Below, piece by piece: positions 23,735 through 35,480 of a stretch of DNA of 64,000 nt; the first letter of the stretch is position 1, and each line of letters opens with the position of its first letter. The position numbers and the translations under genes are program-made. The notes under the pieces were generated by a model that made no database searches, was not told the origin of the DNA, and was given only the letters and a program-made list of their open reading frames with translations. The DNA comes from Strongylocentrotus purpuratus (lineage: Eukaryota; Echinodermata; Echinoidea; Camarodonta; Strongylocentrotidae), in the NCBI RefSeq assembly GCF_000002235.5, contig NW_022145609.1, positions 6,021,214-6,085,213 on the forward strand. Reading direction: 5' to 3'.

Positions 23735-26700
23735 CTACTTTCCAACTCCAGATGACATATATACGTATTCCAATTTCTCTGGATCAGCGATGTCATCGTA
23801 AAACCCTTCTTGGATGTTGCTGATCCCCGTTCCTTTTAGGCCTTGGTAGGCATGTTGCCTGACTGCACTCGGTTGAGGCAGCTCGTAATGAGGGCTCTGT
23901 GAATCGCCTGCTCCTTCTGGGACAACACGTAAACGAGACAGGTCTGCCTTTTTCTGCTTCCGCTTGCTGCATGGTCGATTTAGAAATGACAGACAGAAAT
24001 AGTTGTTGATCATCATTATCATTATCATCATCATCATCCTCGTCATTACCAGCATTATTACCATCACTATTAATATCATATTCGGAATTTTCAAATACTA
24101 TAATATAAGTGTAAAGACAGAGGTAAAAGAAAATTCGCATTTCAAGGTTTTTGAGGGAATACAAGAATGGTTTACCTCATAATTAAATATGCAGATATTC
24201 ATGTTACTGATAAGCATGATGAGATTAAGATGATTTGTTTGTATCCTTCACCTAAAAATGCATTTTTGCAATGCAGGTTGTTCAAGAGGAATAGATCGAA
24301 TGCAGCTTTGTTGTATAAACTATTTAGGAGAAATACCCCTCTATTTTGTTTTATTCTGGCTTCATTAAAAACAACTTATTATCAGGGTGGAATTCCCCTT
24401 TAATGAACGGGGGGGGGGGGGGGTTACCCCTTTCAGAGGATGTATTTTTCCTCGGGGTTGATTGTCGTTGGATATCCTTGGGGGACGTATTTGTCCTATA
24501 TATAGAGAGAATAGTATTAAAGGGGGGGGGGGTAATTGCCCTCGGGGGGGGGGGGGGTATCGTCCACGGGGACAATTGTCCATGGGGGTAATTTTTCAGG
24601 GGGTAATTTTCCGGAGGGTAATCTTCTGGAGGGTAATTGTCCTCGAGGGAGAGGGGGAGGGGGTAGGTTGCCAGGGTATTATTTTCCTGGGGAGGGGGGG
24701 GGGGGTATTTTTCAGGGGACGATTGTCCAGGGGTAATCGAAAAGGGCAACTCTTATGCGAAAAATTAAAAAAACATTTATTCTTACCATACAATCGCCAA
24801 GGCAAAAGCAAGTATGATGATCCCCAAGAATGATATCACGAATAAAACCATCCAAACAGCACTAGTCTTACTCAGGTACTGACTGTCTGCAACAGTGAAA
24901 AGATAAGCGTTGATCACCAAGATTTGTCAGTTCATTGCTAATTGCAGAAGAGACCTATTGCTACTACAAAGAATGCTATAAAATAATGTTTATCCAGACA
25001 TTTGATATTTTGATATCACTGGCCCTACGTCCCTTTGGTTCCCTTGGCCCTAGGCTGCGCATAATTGGTATGTATGGTAGTGCTTGGACCAGACTAAGAA
25101 GTTCTGTACAATGATTAAGGGCAATTCCATGATTGTCATTAGGGCGAGGGTAACTGTAGGAGCATTGCGACATCGTAGTCAATAAGGATTCGGCATTTTT
25201 ACTCGACGAAATTATTAAAAAGTACCACCAGCCCGCCTCTCCACTCCGGCTCCTCGCTCAGTGCAGTGGGGGGGGGGGGGGGGGGGGGGTGTAGGGGCAA
25301 TAGCGTAAGGGTAAGAGTCGGGATAATATTAATGGTTAATGTCAAATGGACGCGGGTCCGACTGCCAAATCCACCAACCGACATAATTATATAAGACTAT
25401 TGAGGCTAAGACTTATGCGTTTTTAGCTGTTGGTTGAATGTTTCGGTTTACATCCGTAACCGAAATCATCATCAATATTGGTCCAATCACCACTCACCGA
25501 GGGTAGGAGTCGTAACAGTCACAAGTGGACTTCTTGGTCCTTCTCCGCCGGGACCTTGTATGACGGCAGACACACTGATATTGTATTCTGTTCCTGGTTT
25601 CAACTCGGTCAATACAAACTCCATTATTCGTTGAAGATCGCCCTCTCCCACACCCGAGTCGATACTACCAGCCACTAGCCATTCCTCTTCCATGGTTTGC
25701 TGATAGATAAGATAGCCAACAACTGGCCCGTCGCCGGAGTCCAGGCAAGGTATCCAAGAGCTCCAAAAGACAGTGACTGATGACGAGCTGATTTCTCCGA
25801 CTGTTGGGCCGGATGGCAGCTCTGGTAAAGCTGGAAAATGATAAAGCTATCAAGTTAATATACGTAAAGTACCTATATGTTACGAGAGAAAGAAAAAAAC
25901 ACTAGCAAAGAAACCAACAAAAAAAAACTACTAAAAATAAAAACAAATCTGTAATCACATCTCTTACGGCCTATTTTAAATTGACTTATTAAAGTTACAA
26001 ATACGTTACATTCTTAAATAGGTATTTCGGATAATATCCATGCATATACATTATGTATGTTGTTATTTACTACTTACATTAAAGGTAAAGACCAGTTTTG
26101 GAAACGCCACCTCTCAAAAAATGAAATTGGTAGCTCTTATTACTAATCATGTGAAAGAATATGTTTTTACTAATACGTGATGATACAAGTTTTGCAGAGA
26201 AGCCGCCTACTTATTGATATATTTGGTAAATTAGTTTATCTATTTGGACGTGATAGATATTACGCACGGGCGCGCATGTGTGCGTAGTCCCATAAACCTC
26301 TTTCTGTGTATAGTGCTCGTAACTTTACCAAGACTGGGCCAAATTTCTTATCATTTTGATGATTCCAGAACCTTTCAGTACACACCAATACTTAAATGCT
26401 AGATGATCAACCTTTTCTGATCGTTTCCACAACGTTTTTTCACAATGCAATCGCATAACCAGAACTGATCTTTATCTTTAACTGTACTAAATCACTTAAT
26501 CACCTTAAATATGATGAGAATTGGTTTGAAGGAAATATTACCGTAAAAATCAAAGACAGCAGAAAAAGCATCCAGTGAAAAGGATCTATTTTGGTCCGAC
26601 AGTTCACCTGTTGTAGGGCCAATAGTGTAAGGGTAACTGGGTAAGATTCTGGATAAGATTAATGGATAATGTAAATTGGACACAGGACCGACCGCCAAAT

Positions 26701-29700
26701 CCACCAACCAACTCAAAGGCTATTGAGGCTAAGACCAATGCATTTTTAGCTGTTGGTTGGATGTTTCTGTTTACATCCGTATACAAAATCATCCTCAATT
26801 GGTCCTATCACCACTCACCGAGGGTAGGAGTCGTAATAGTCACAAGTGGACTTCTTGGTCCTTCTCCGCCGGGACCTTGTATGACGGCAGATACACTGAT
26901 ATTGTATTTTGTTCCTGGTTTCAACTCGGTCAATACAAACTCCATTATTCGTTGAAGATTGCCCTCTCCCACACCTGAGTCAATTCTATCAACCTCTATC
27001 CATTCCTCTCCCATGGTTTGCTGATAGATAAGGTAACCAACAACAGGTCCATAGCCAGGATCCAGGCAAGGTATCCAAGAGCTCCAGAAGACAGTGACTG
27101 ATGACGAGCTGATTTCTCCGACTGTTGGGCCTATTTGCAGCTCTGGTAATGCTGGAAATGATAAAGCTGTCATGTTTATAACTCGTTTATGTGTAAATTA
27201 CCTTTATGTTATGAAAAAAACCCAAGGAAAATAAACAAATAAATCAAGTGCAAGAGCCCCATCCCAATCTGGGTACAATGACAGCGAATTTTTCAATTTC
27301 AATTCATTTATGTTTCCAACAAAACATTATAAATCAATTATAAACATTAAAAACAAATTGTTCTATAAAGCAATGCTTGTAAAAATGTGAACACCTCAAA
27401 TGATACTTAAGTCCGTAACTACAAAAGGAACTACCAAATAGGGGGAAAGGGGCTGCCAACAGGGATGAAAACGAGACAAGACAGTTCTTTACATGACAAA
27501 GATAGAAGAACGCGGATAAAAATGATAAGATGATAAAATGCATTCGTTATTACATCAAGTAAAATTAATGCCGCCTTGTGTGCAAGACTAGAGTGACATT
27601 TGAAGACACATAAGCATATTGATAGATGTGATCTCACTCACAAATTACTTTCTGGCAAATGAAGTTTCTGTTTAGTGAACAGTTGGCATCGTCCCAACGT
27701 CCATGTCTGTCAATCCTTCTGTTCGACCAGAGGCAAGCACAATTTTGATCTCCACCTCTATTGTTTGGTTCATTTGGCGCCCAACCATCGTATCTAATAC
27801 AAAACAAAGGAAAATAAAATGCATGACAATTGCAATAGCAATAAAATAACCAGACTTGAAGGTGAGCATATACTATATATGGGATTTTAGAATATCCAAT
27901 CCTAATTGAATGTAATGCCGGTTAAATAATCGTTTACAGGACATAAATAACCATACAATCATAATCGTTTTAACGACATTGGAAAGTGTTAAGAACATCT
28001 TTCAAACGTTTTGTGTTTGCTAGTATTTTAATTGGGATATGAGATAATTATAGAAACGTGCATACTCATAAATTTTGACAAACTTCTGACAAACTTCATC
28101 GCTATGCATGGAGATCCAACTTCAAATGACTAATAACTGTCAAACGACATGAATAAGTCCTACGAGATTAATCAAAGAAATGCACTTATTTTATTGTCGA
28201 TATCGTGATTATAGTGCTTACATCACTGGTGTGCCGTCAAGCCATCTGAATTGATCTTCGACCTCTCTGTCATTGCAACCAATCCAAAAGCACCGCGTAT
28301 CTTTTAAGACCGGAGTGATGAAAGTCGTCAAGAAAACCTGCATTGGTGTTGAAAAATATTAAATATACGACACACTTCTCATTCCTAAAACCAATTATCC
28401 AGCGGAAGAATCACAAAGAAAAGTTCTATGGACTGAGCGTAACATGATATTGATTAGAAACTATTCAATCTAAGTGAAACATTCTCCACATCTCTTTATA
28501 CTTGGCATCACTCAAATGAAGAATCGTACACAACTTTATATGTGCAATGATTTAGAATACTTTTTTTTAAAGAATCGGACATTTTCCTATCAAATGAATA
28601 TTACCCCTTAGACACGATGTGTCATTGCTGTGAGAGTGACGTTCAAGAAGTAAATCGTGCACAGATTGCATTATATTACTCGCCCATACACTAATTGCCT
28701 TCGTAGGCTCTATTACTAATAGAGCCTACTAATAGTATTAGTATTACTAATAGTATTAGCGTAGGTATTGACGCAATCCATATTGCGCGATCCTCGTGTG
28801 TAATAAACATCGCATGCACCACATAACCGACGATTATTATCAGCGCATCGTTCACTTTGCATTCATTCTTTTTACTATAATTATCACCCTTACGTGTTGC
28901 TACGTCAGAAAGTAACGCTTCAAGAGCAATGGTGGATGATAACACATTTAAACAGAACTTAGCCATAACTTATAGCTGTATATATATCACGTTACAAGCT
29001 GAGAAAGTAAGTGTGATTAACATCTGACCATTATTTGAATCGATTTAATACCTGGATCTCGTCTGAGTCAACCCTTGCTAGATTCGCTCCGTAACCTTGA
29101 CAGAGATCCTGCTCCTGATCGTACCCTTCTAGGGTGATGTTATCCACTAGATAGACTGCGTCATCCAGTCGGTGCCATTCAGGAGAGGATGTCTGGCTTG
29201 TTACTGTATTATGATATGAAAGTGACAGTTTCGAAATTATAAGGCGGCTGCTTCCTCCGAGCATTCGTATGGTAATACCTGACACAGCGGAACGTTGAAA
29301 CAGCAGATATAGTTAACAGCACCCCAAGGTAGGTTATTGTAAGTGATCTTTTCCCCTTTTTAAACAGGGCGCTGAAGGGTGGCTTTTCAGAAAAATAAGG
29401 TCTTTACATTTCTGGGTGCCCTCTCACTTCAAACTTAGTAGACAGCTCCCCCTGCAGAAGTGCCCCAGCACCATCCTATGCATGGGTTGAGGTGCACCCC
29501 CCCCCGAAACAAATCAAAATGAGGGATGGTGCTGCAGCGTCCCCAGCACCTCCGTTTCCCAAGATGAATAAAGATAATTCAACTGAGAATTTAGAAAACA
29601 TATGCGCGTAACAGTGGATACATTAAAGATTCTATGTCCCTTTTGCAGCCAACATCAAATTAATTTATGCAGAACTTTGCAGGAATTATGAATATCAGCC

Positions 29701-30878
29701 TTTTCACACACAGCTAAAATTCTATAAACATGATTAGTTTAAAGGGCTTTAAACTAATCACCTGTACATACGATATCATTCACACACAGAAATTTCGTTG
29801 CGATCGTTAATCGTTTCGTGATTAACTAATGCTCTTAAAATGCGCAGTAGTGCCATTGCGCATTGAAGGTCAGGTCATATCAAACAGAGCGCTCGCTCCA
29901 TCCAGTTTAAACACGTTTAAACACTGACAAAAAACCGTTCACACACAAAATGTCAAGCTCTCTAGATACGAACTTCGTATCTGCAGCCTGCTTTTATGGG
30001 CGTATGAATCTCGACTTCGTATCTATCCCAACATCGTATAAACGATGTTCACACGGGGAAAATTTTCTATAAACATGTTTAAAACTGTTGAGTTAAACAC
30101 GTTTATACTAATCATCTGTAAATACAATGAATTTTAGCTGTGTGTGAAAAGGCTGCTAGCTGTGTGTGAAAAGGCTGTGTGTCATGTATGTCCTATCTGT
30201 TAGCAGTGTTTTAATATTCAAATTATGCAAGGAAACCCGTTTACTTGCTAGACTACACTGTCAGACACTATTGAGTGACTGACTGGCTTTTTTCTTCTTT
30301 GGTAATAACATACATAAAATGAGCTGTAAAGGGTACATGAGCATTTGTCTACATCAGTATCCCACTTCTTGTAAAGGCCAACATTAAACTGATTGAATCT
30401 TTGCGCAGCACAAAACGTACGACCATTCGGTACAATGGTCTAAAAACCAGACTATTACTTACTGTATTGGTGTCACTTAAGTCGATTCGACAACTATTAG
30501 TCGTTATTTTACCACTTAAAGACATTTTCAAGCCCCCCCTTTTTTTAGGGAAGTTCTAAATTAGTATTATCTTTCAAATGCCGTTGGAATTTAACCTTTT
30601 TTTTCTTTTGGCCTGCAAATGGGACATAGTACCTTTAATGTTTGTAACATGGTATTCGTTCTGTCTTTTAAAAGTACCCTGAAGGTATTTAATCGTTCTT
30701 GAATAATATTTTACAAGTATTAAGCAAAGTACACAAAACAAATTAAAACAGAACAAAAATGTGGTGATTTTTTATGATGACCATGAATATATGTCTAAGT
30801 ATACTTACCCCCTTTTAAAGACGCGATGGCTGCAATGATGATAGTAACGAACACTGTCTTCTCGGAGGCGAATTTCAT
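23735..30878 (-). CDS. Receptor gene B: C-type lectin (EPN), two FN3, TM, tyrosine tail (8 exons, complete)
   Basis: Exons in coding order: 30809-30878, 29052-29278, 28222-28337, 27642-27793, 26819-27151, 25498-25830, 24787-24886, 23735-23966. They total 1563 nt (520 residues); all junctions stay in frame. Signal peptide LFVTIIIAAI-type (here VFVTIIIAAIASL); lectin domain with NEPNN (mannose-type EPN), WDD and the conserved cysteines. The Ig-like exon of the sister genes survives only as a 3' fragment (26,542-26,609) without an acceptor, so the lectin exon should splice straight to a first FN3 exon and then a second; both are 333 nt with phase 1 at each end. The TM helix (WMVLFVISFLGIIILAFALAIV) is followed by KRKQKK and a tail with YELP, YQGL, YDDI (Tyr500) and YVYM (Tyr511). 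The last motif is YxxM, a PI3-kinase p85-type site in other receptors, in place of the YVNI of A, C and D. Signalling is inferred. Two mutually exclusive FN3 exons remain possible. Confidence 0.83.
24405..24740. repeat. G-rich degenerate minisatellite in gene B
   Basis: Irregular repeats of GGGGGTAATTTTTCAGGGGG-like units with several runs of 10 or more G, in the intron between the tail and TM exons. The G-rich strand is plus, i.e. C-rich in the transcript of gene B. Gene A has no such tract at the same position. Confidence 0.8.
25266..25291. repeat. Poly-G run downstream of FN3 exon (gene B)
   Basis: About 22 consecutive G on plus. The paralogous position in gene A (about 12,640-12,659) also has a long G run preceded by CCACTCCGGCTCCT, so the tract is ancestral to the copies. 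Confidence 0.85.
26542..26609 (-). pseudogene. Truncated Ig-like exon remnant in gene B
   Basis: The minus strand encodes the last 22-23 residues of the Ig-like domain (GELSDQNRSFSLDAFSAV) and keeps the GTAATA donor, but the upstream three quarters of the exon and its acceptor are gone. At 26,610 it joins sequence homologous to the downstream flank of an FN3 exon (compare 12,670 on). This is a recombination scar that left two FN3 exons and no usable Ig-like exon. Confidence 0.8.
27290..27560. mobile_element. Retroelement 3'-end fragment with TTTCAA tail repeats
   Basis: Begins with TTTTTCAATTTCAATTCA-type hexamer repeats followed by TTATGTTTCCAACAAAACAT. A near-identical fragment lies at 41,788-42,120 in the same intron of gene C, and related starts occur at 22,200 and 50,738. 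Hexamer-tailed ends like this suggest a non-LTR element or SINE. The class is not proven because no reverse transcriptase is present. Confidence 0.5.
29696..30155. mobile_element. 460-bp MITE in gene B intron 1
   Basis: Perfect 27-base terminal inverted repeats starting CAGCCTTTTCACACACAGCT. The last 22 bases are repeated once more at 30,156-30,177. Internal arms around AAACACGTTTA are also partly palindromic. It explains why intron 1 of B (1.5 kb) is longer than in A (466 bases) and C (196 bases). Confidence 0.85.
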
Positions 30879-31640
30879 GTTAAATCAAAAAATTGATAGG
30901 AGTTGATGTTAGTAACAGATGCTATTCATTTATGATTGTATTTCAAAATGTATGTTCATGAACATAGACTGGAAGAGAAATGAACGTTGCCGTGTCTCGC
31001 GCTGAAATTTCTGGGCTTGTTGACAATAACTTTCCTCTTTCAGTTTCAATTTTTTTTTGCTACATCATCTTATTTTTAAATAAAATTAAACGTTTCCGTC
31101 CATGTTCATGCTTCCATAATCTGCAATGAAAGACGGAAAGCCTATTTGTAAGCGAATTCTCGGTTTAATTTTTTTCTTTGTATTTTCCTAAATGCACTGT
31201 GGGGTGTGGGCGGCTAAAAATAAGAAAAAGAAAAAAAGAAAGAAAAAGAAAGAAAAAGTGGATTAAATAATCATGCATATTTATCATTGTATTTCAAAAT
31301 GAACATAGACTGGATGTGAATTAAACGTTGAGGACTTGTCTCGCGCTTAAATGACCTTCAACAAGCTTGGAATCTCCCGTTTTGTTTCCTGGGATTGTTG
31401 ACATGACTCTTCTACTTTTAGTTTCAAATAAAAAATTTGCTATATCACCCTGTCTTATTTTAGAATAGAAGTAACCGTTTCTTTCCATGTTCATGCTTCC
31501 ATGTTTGGCAATAAAATAATTTGATTGATCTGTTCCAAAGACAGAAAGCCTATTTGTAAGCGAAAGAATAACTTCTCAGTTTAATTATTTGTTTTCCGTG
31601 TGTTTTCCTGAATGCACTGTGGAAATAAATAATCATAGTG
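30879..31640 (-). promoter_or_regulatory. Duplicated 5' flank of gene B
   Basis: Two tandem diverged copies of the conserved upstream block (about 30,900-31,220 and 31,285-31,640). Each contains a GTCTCGCGCT core (about 30,993 and 31,338) and the TTTCCTCTTTCAGTTT / CTTATTTT blocks. Gene A and C have one copy. A role in transcription is inferred only from position and conservation. Confidence 0.4.
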
Positions 31641-32730
31641 ATGACGACGATGTTGATGAACGATAATCACAATATCCAAAAGAAAATAATAATAATAATA
31701 ATAATGATGTTAATAATAAGAATATTTATTATAATAATAAAGTAGTAGTAGTAGGTATATCACACCAAAAATAAGTAAGACAAACACAGGTTTTTTGATG
31801 ATTGCAAATGATCAAGCTTTATGAAAGCTTAAAAAAAAAAAAAAAAAAAAAGAATTGAAATCGGTCAATGGGTTGTGATTTTATACCATTTCTTGAATAT
31901 CGCAAAATTACCGAAAAACCTGCCAGAAATGGTCAAATTGGCAAAAATGGCAAAATTCGACAAAGTTGACAACTTAATTCATCACTTTCTCGGACACAAT
32001 TAATAAATTAAATTATCAGACACTAAAATATCATTTTTGTGGTAAAAATTTTGCCATTTTTGCGAATCTGCAGATATGAAAAAGTTGTGAAAATATGTCC
32101 GTCTAATTAATATGCGCATATGTAATCAAATCAAAACCGAACATGATACATCAATGAAACCAATGTATATCAGACAGGTATGGAAATATATATTTTTTGA
32201 AGAAAAAAAATAATCATGAATATTCATCAAATATGCAAATTAGGTCATTTCAGCTAATTATATATAAAAGAAAGTCAAACTGTTCATTTTGTTGGCATTT
32301 TTAAAATTATATAATTATAGATCATATTTACACCAAATATTAACATTAAATTCCAAATATTTTTGCAATGCCAATAAAAAATGGCGATGGAAATTACTTG
32401 GATCACCGTTACAGCTATTTCCTCATATATTTTCATCTTACATATTAGTTATATGTACTCGAAATATAATGTTAGAAATAACGCAGAGATCTTTTGAATA
32501 AAAAATCAATTGGTATTTTTGTAAAGATTGTAAAGTCAATACTACGTTGAAATTGAATTGAGGGTGTGAGAGAGCCTGTTTAGTAAAATCAAAGCTGTTT
32601 AGTTGTATGCTCTGACACCATTGTATTCAGTTGAGGTAAAATATATCCCTTTCATTTTCATATTAGTACTGTCAGTTGGTAATCTCAATACCAGTCGGAA
32701 GGAGAGGATTCCTGAACTTCCGTCTTTTCA
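31641..32730. other. Intergenic B-C, AT-rich
   Basis: No gene seen. It contains AAT/AGT microsatellites (about 31,690-31,755), an A-run (about 31,831-31,850) and, from about 32,430 to 32,730, sequence matching 18,640-18,940 upstream of gene A (shared CTCGAAATATAATGTTAG and GTCGGAAGGAGAGGAT). It therefore belongs to the duplicated gene flank. Confidence 0.6.
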
Positions 32731-32731
32731 G

Positions 32732-33700
32732 TCAGGGGCAGCAGGGCGTCTTTAAAGGTGGGGAGGGGTGGCCAACAAAAACAAGATCTTTCATACAAAA
32801 AACATAGTTATATCAAATTTGAGTGAAATTAAAGAAAAGGTGTTCTTAGCCGTTTTAAATTAGGTGCACATTTTATGATGAATGTAAAAAGGGGCACTTA
32901 TCCAAAGAAAAAGGACACTTATTAGAAAAGAAAAAAGGGCGGTCAAAGTAACGGGTGAATTATCTGAGATGGAAATATGGCACCTCCTGCACTAGTCCAC
33001 CCCCTGGACTGTTGTTCACGATTTCGCTTTCATCTGGTTGAGTGCACATCCCATAGCACACACACACACACACACACATACACATACGCACACGCACACG
33101 CTTGATAGTCGTACTCCCACATCACTGGGGTAAAGTGAATGAGCGCGGTAAGATATGACTGCGCCATCTGTTTGTTATGTGAGGGGGTTGCGCATCAATA
33201 AAAATCGTCCAGGACGTGGACTACTCTCGCATCTGATAAGGGGCGGTCAGCAGAGATGCCGAGAAAGGTACTTATGAGGACAGAACAAGGGCACCTATTA
33301 CAAAGAAAAAGGTGCAATTCTCAAAAGGTAAATGGCGCTAATTAGACAGGATAAGGGGCACGTGTCAAAATAAAATGGGCACTTATTACAGGGTTAAATG
33401 GCATACCTTTACAATTTGAATAAGGGCACTTATCTGAGATGAAAAGGGACACTTATATAAATTAAAAGAGGGCATACAAAAGGAAAAGAGGCCCTCATAA
33501 CAGGTGAAGGAACACTTATCAGAGATGGTATAGGGCACTAAGCCTTCTTGTACCTGGAAATGGGCACTCACCTGAGATGAATAGGGGCAGTTGTGAGGAT
33601 GTAATGGGGCCCTTTTTACAAAGGAAAATTGGCACTTATCGAAGGAAAAAGGGGAACCTACGAGATTTCGATAGAGGCATTTATCAGAGGTGTCAGAAGG
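32732..33700. mobile_element. Element built of GGGCACTTAT-type repeats (hAT-like, boundaries uncertain)
   Basis: Starts CAGGGGCAGCAGGGCG and consists of many imperfect units of about 30-40 bases with GGGCACTTATC and AAAAAGG, the reverse complement of the units in the hAT-type element at 48,291-49,728. A CA tract (about 33,056-33,100) lies inside. The right boundary and target duplication are unclear. Confidence 0.5.
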
Positions 33701-33703
33701 GGC

Positions 33704-33770
33704 TCTGCGGGACTTGAACCGCGAACCATGTAATCCTCAGATAGGTGACGAATCCACTAGACCACGCGAC
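33704..33770 (-). mobile_element. tRNA-like SINE fragment
   Basis: On minus it reads GTGGTCTAGTGG (A-box-like), then GGTTCAAGTCC (B-box-like), matching the tRNA-related end of SINE family 1. The stem pairing of a real tRNA, and a plausible anticodon loop, are not convincing, so I call it a SINE piece and not a tRNA gene. Confidence 0.6.
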
Positions 33771-35480
33771 ATCTCTACACCTCTCAAGTCCACATTCCAG
33801 ACTTTTGTTACCCCCACCCCCTCCCCCCCCCAAATAGCGTCTCGTCGCACGGCGACGCAAGTGCTGACTACGGGTTATTTAAATGAGCTGTGACCGTCTC
33901 CGTATTCTGGCTACCGTCGCGATCTAATTTGCAGTTTCGCAACTCTGAATACGCGGGACTTTCCGCGCTTGCGTGACGTCAGAAAAGTCGTACCGCCCAT
34001 CTGTATGCAAGCCTCGCCGTCACAGTTAACAAGCGCTTTGATTGGCTGATCACGCCACCCCCTTCTAGCTCGACTCCCGACGCTAATTCGGCTGAATACC
34101 AATCGGAGGTTTGGATGCTAAGCGGAAATTTTCGCTCTGAGTGCGTCCCCCCCCCCCCCCCCCCCGCTCGCTAAGATTAGCGTTGTACAAGGCCGGTTGC
34201 GAAAACAGCCTAATGTCGTTGGAATGAAGAATTTTCCCGAATTATCCGAATGAATTATATTTAGGAAATGTTTACGTATATGCCTTCACTTCATGATTAT
34301 AACAAAGACCGAGCCCCACCTACGCGATTTAAAAACAAACCCATAAATATGAAATTACATGTACACAACATTTTAATAAAGGTGTTCTCTTTTTCATCGT
34401 GTGATTTTATCGTACTCATAAAAACAATGTACAATTTATTGTAGGTCCTTCATCATCACAAACAGACATGCACCCACATGTCACCCGCACCCTCATCCTC
34501 ACACGAACATACACGCACGTAAATTTAAGCCATGATCCATCTATTTTTATACATCAACATATAACACACTGTGCATAAATGAATATAGATACAATTGAAA
34601 ATATGTGATTGTACAATTTATTCGACACATTTCGGTAAGCTGTAATTTACAGTTGCAAATACAATTTTCAGATTATGACCAGAGAAGACGAATTGGCAAC
34701 ATGAAAACCATAATGACCATCAAAAAGGTGAAGAAAAAATTGCACATATCTGTAGCACTTCCCCTTTTTGTTAGGGGTACCTACAAATATCGCAAACATG
34801 TTTACCAGATACTTTTAAAAGTAGGAGACCACAGATTATTCTGAAAGCAGTACCTTATTTTCCATTTCACATACATTCCAGCTAAATTATGTCTCAGATT
34901 CTTGACACAAAATGTTCGCAGGACTTTGCTGTTACGAATTTCTCATACAATAAATGTATATCTAAATGACGTACGAAGTGAGATCCAAAGGAAGCTAAGT
35001 AGTCAAAACAAACGTAGAATAAACAAAAGTCTTGAAAAAAGATATAAAATTACTTTAGGCAAATCTAATTAAATGATCAAGTTGGTTTACATGCGCTTGC
35101 GTAAAATAAAAGATATGACAAGACGACCAATTTATTTTGAGCATCAAATGAAATGATTTTCTGTGAAAGGGGGTGGGGCTGAGGTAATACGTATGGGATA
35201 CAACAGCTTAATAATGATACTAAAATTAATAATAATGATGATGAAAATAATAATAATAATAATGATGATAATATAAATGATGATAATAATAACAATATTG
35301 ATAATGATAAAAGTAATAACAGTGGAGTCTTGTATAGCACTCATATCTGGAACATTCGCATTCTTTGCCATTCCATTTTAATAAGGAATTAATTCATGCT
35401 AGGTATACCGTTTTACCTCACCCGGGTGGAGTGTGGCATATGTAGATTAATGTCTCGCCAACATATATCAGTGCTGCGAA
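33771..35480. other. Intergenic, CpG-rich patch then repeats
   Basis: 33,830-34,180 is GC- and CpG-rich with TGACGTCA at about 33,975, ATTGGCTG at about 34,041 and CCAAT at about 34,101, promoter-like words but with no linked exon. A C-run follows (about 34,147-34,165). 34,310-34,600 is a repeat fragment shared with 20,270 and 51,010. An AAT-rich tract lies at about 35,215-35,310. No gene is supported. Confidence 0.45.

Noticed and set aside
24351..24833. Proline- or glycine-rich open frames in gene B intron
   Set aside because: They are produced by the G-rich minisatellite and have no domain or homologue I recognise.
33704..33770. tRNA gene
   Set aside because: A- and B-box-like words exist but stems do not pair convincingly and the sequence matches the tRNA-derived end of the local SINE.
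33830..34180. CpG-rich promoter of an unseen gene
   Set aside because: CRE and CCAAT words are present, but no exon with a recognisable product follows on either strand within reach, so it is only noted.
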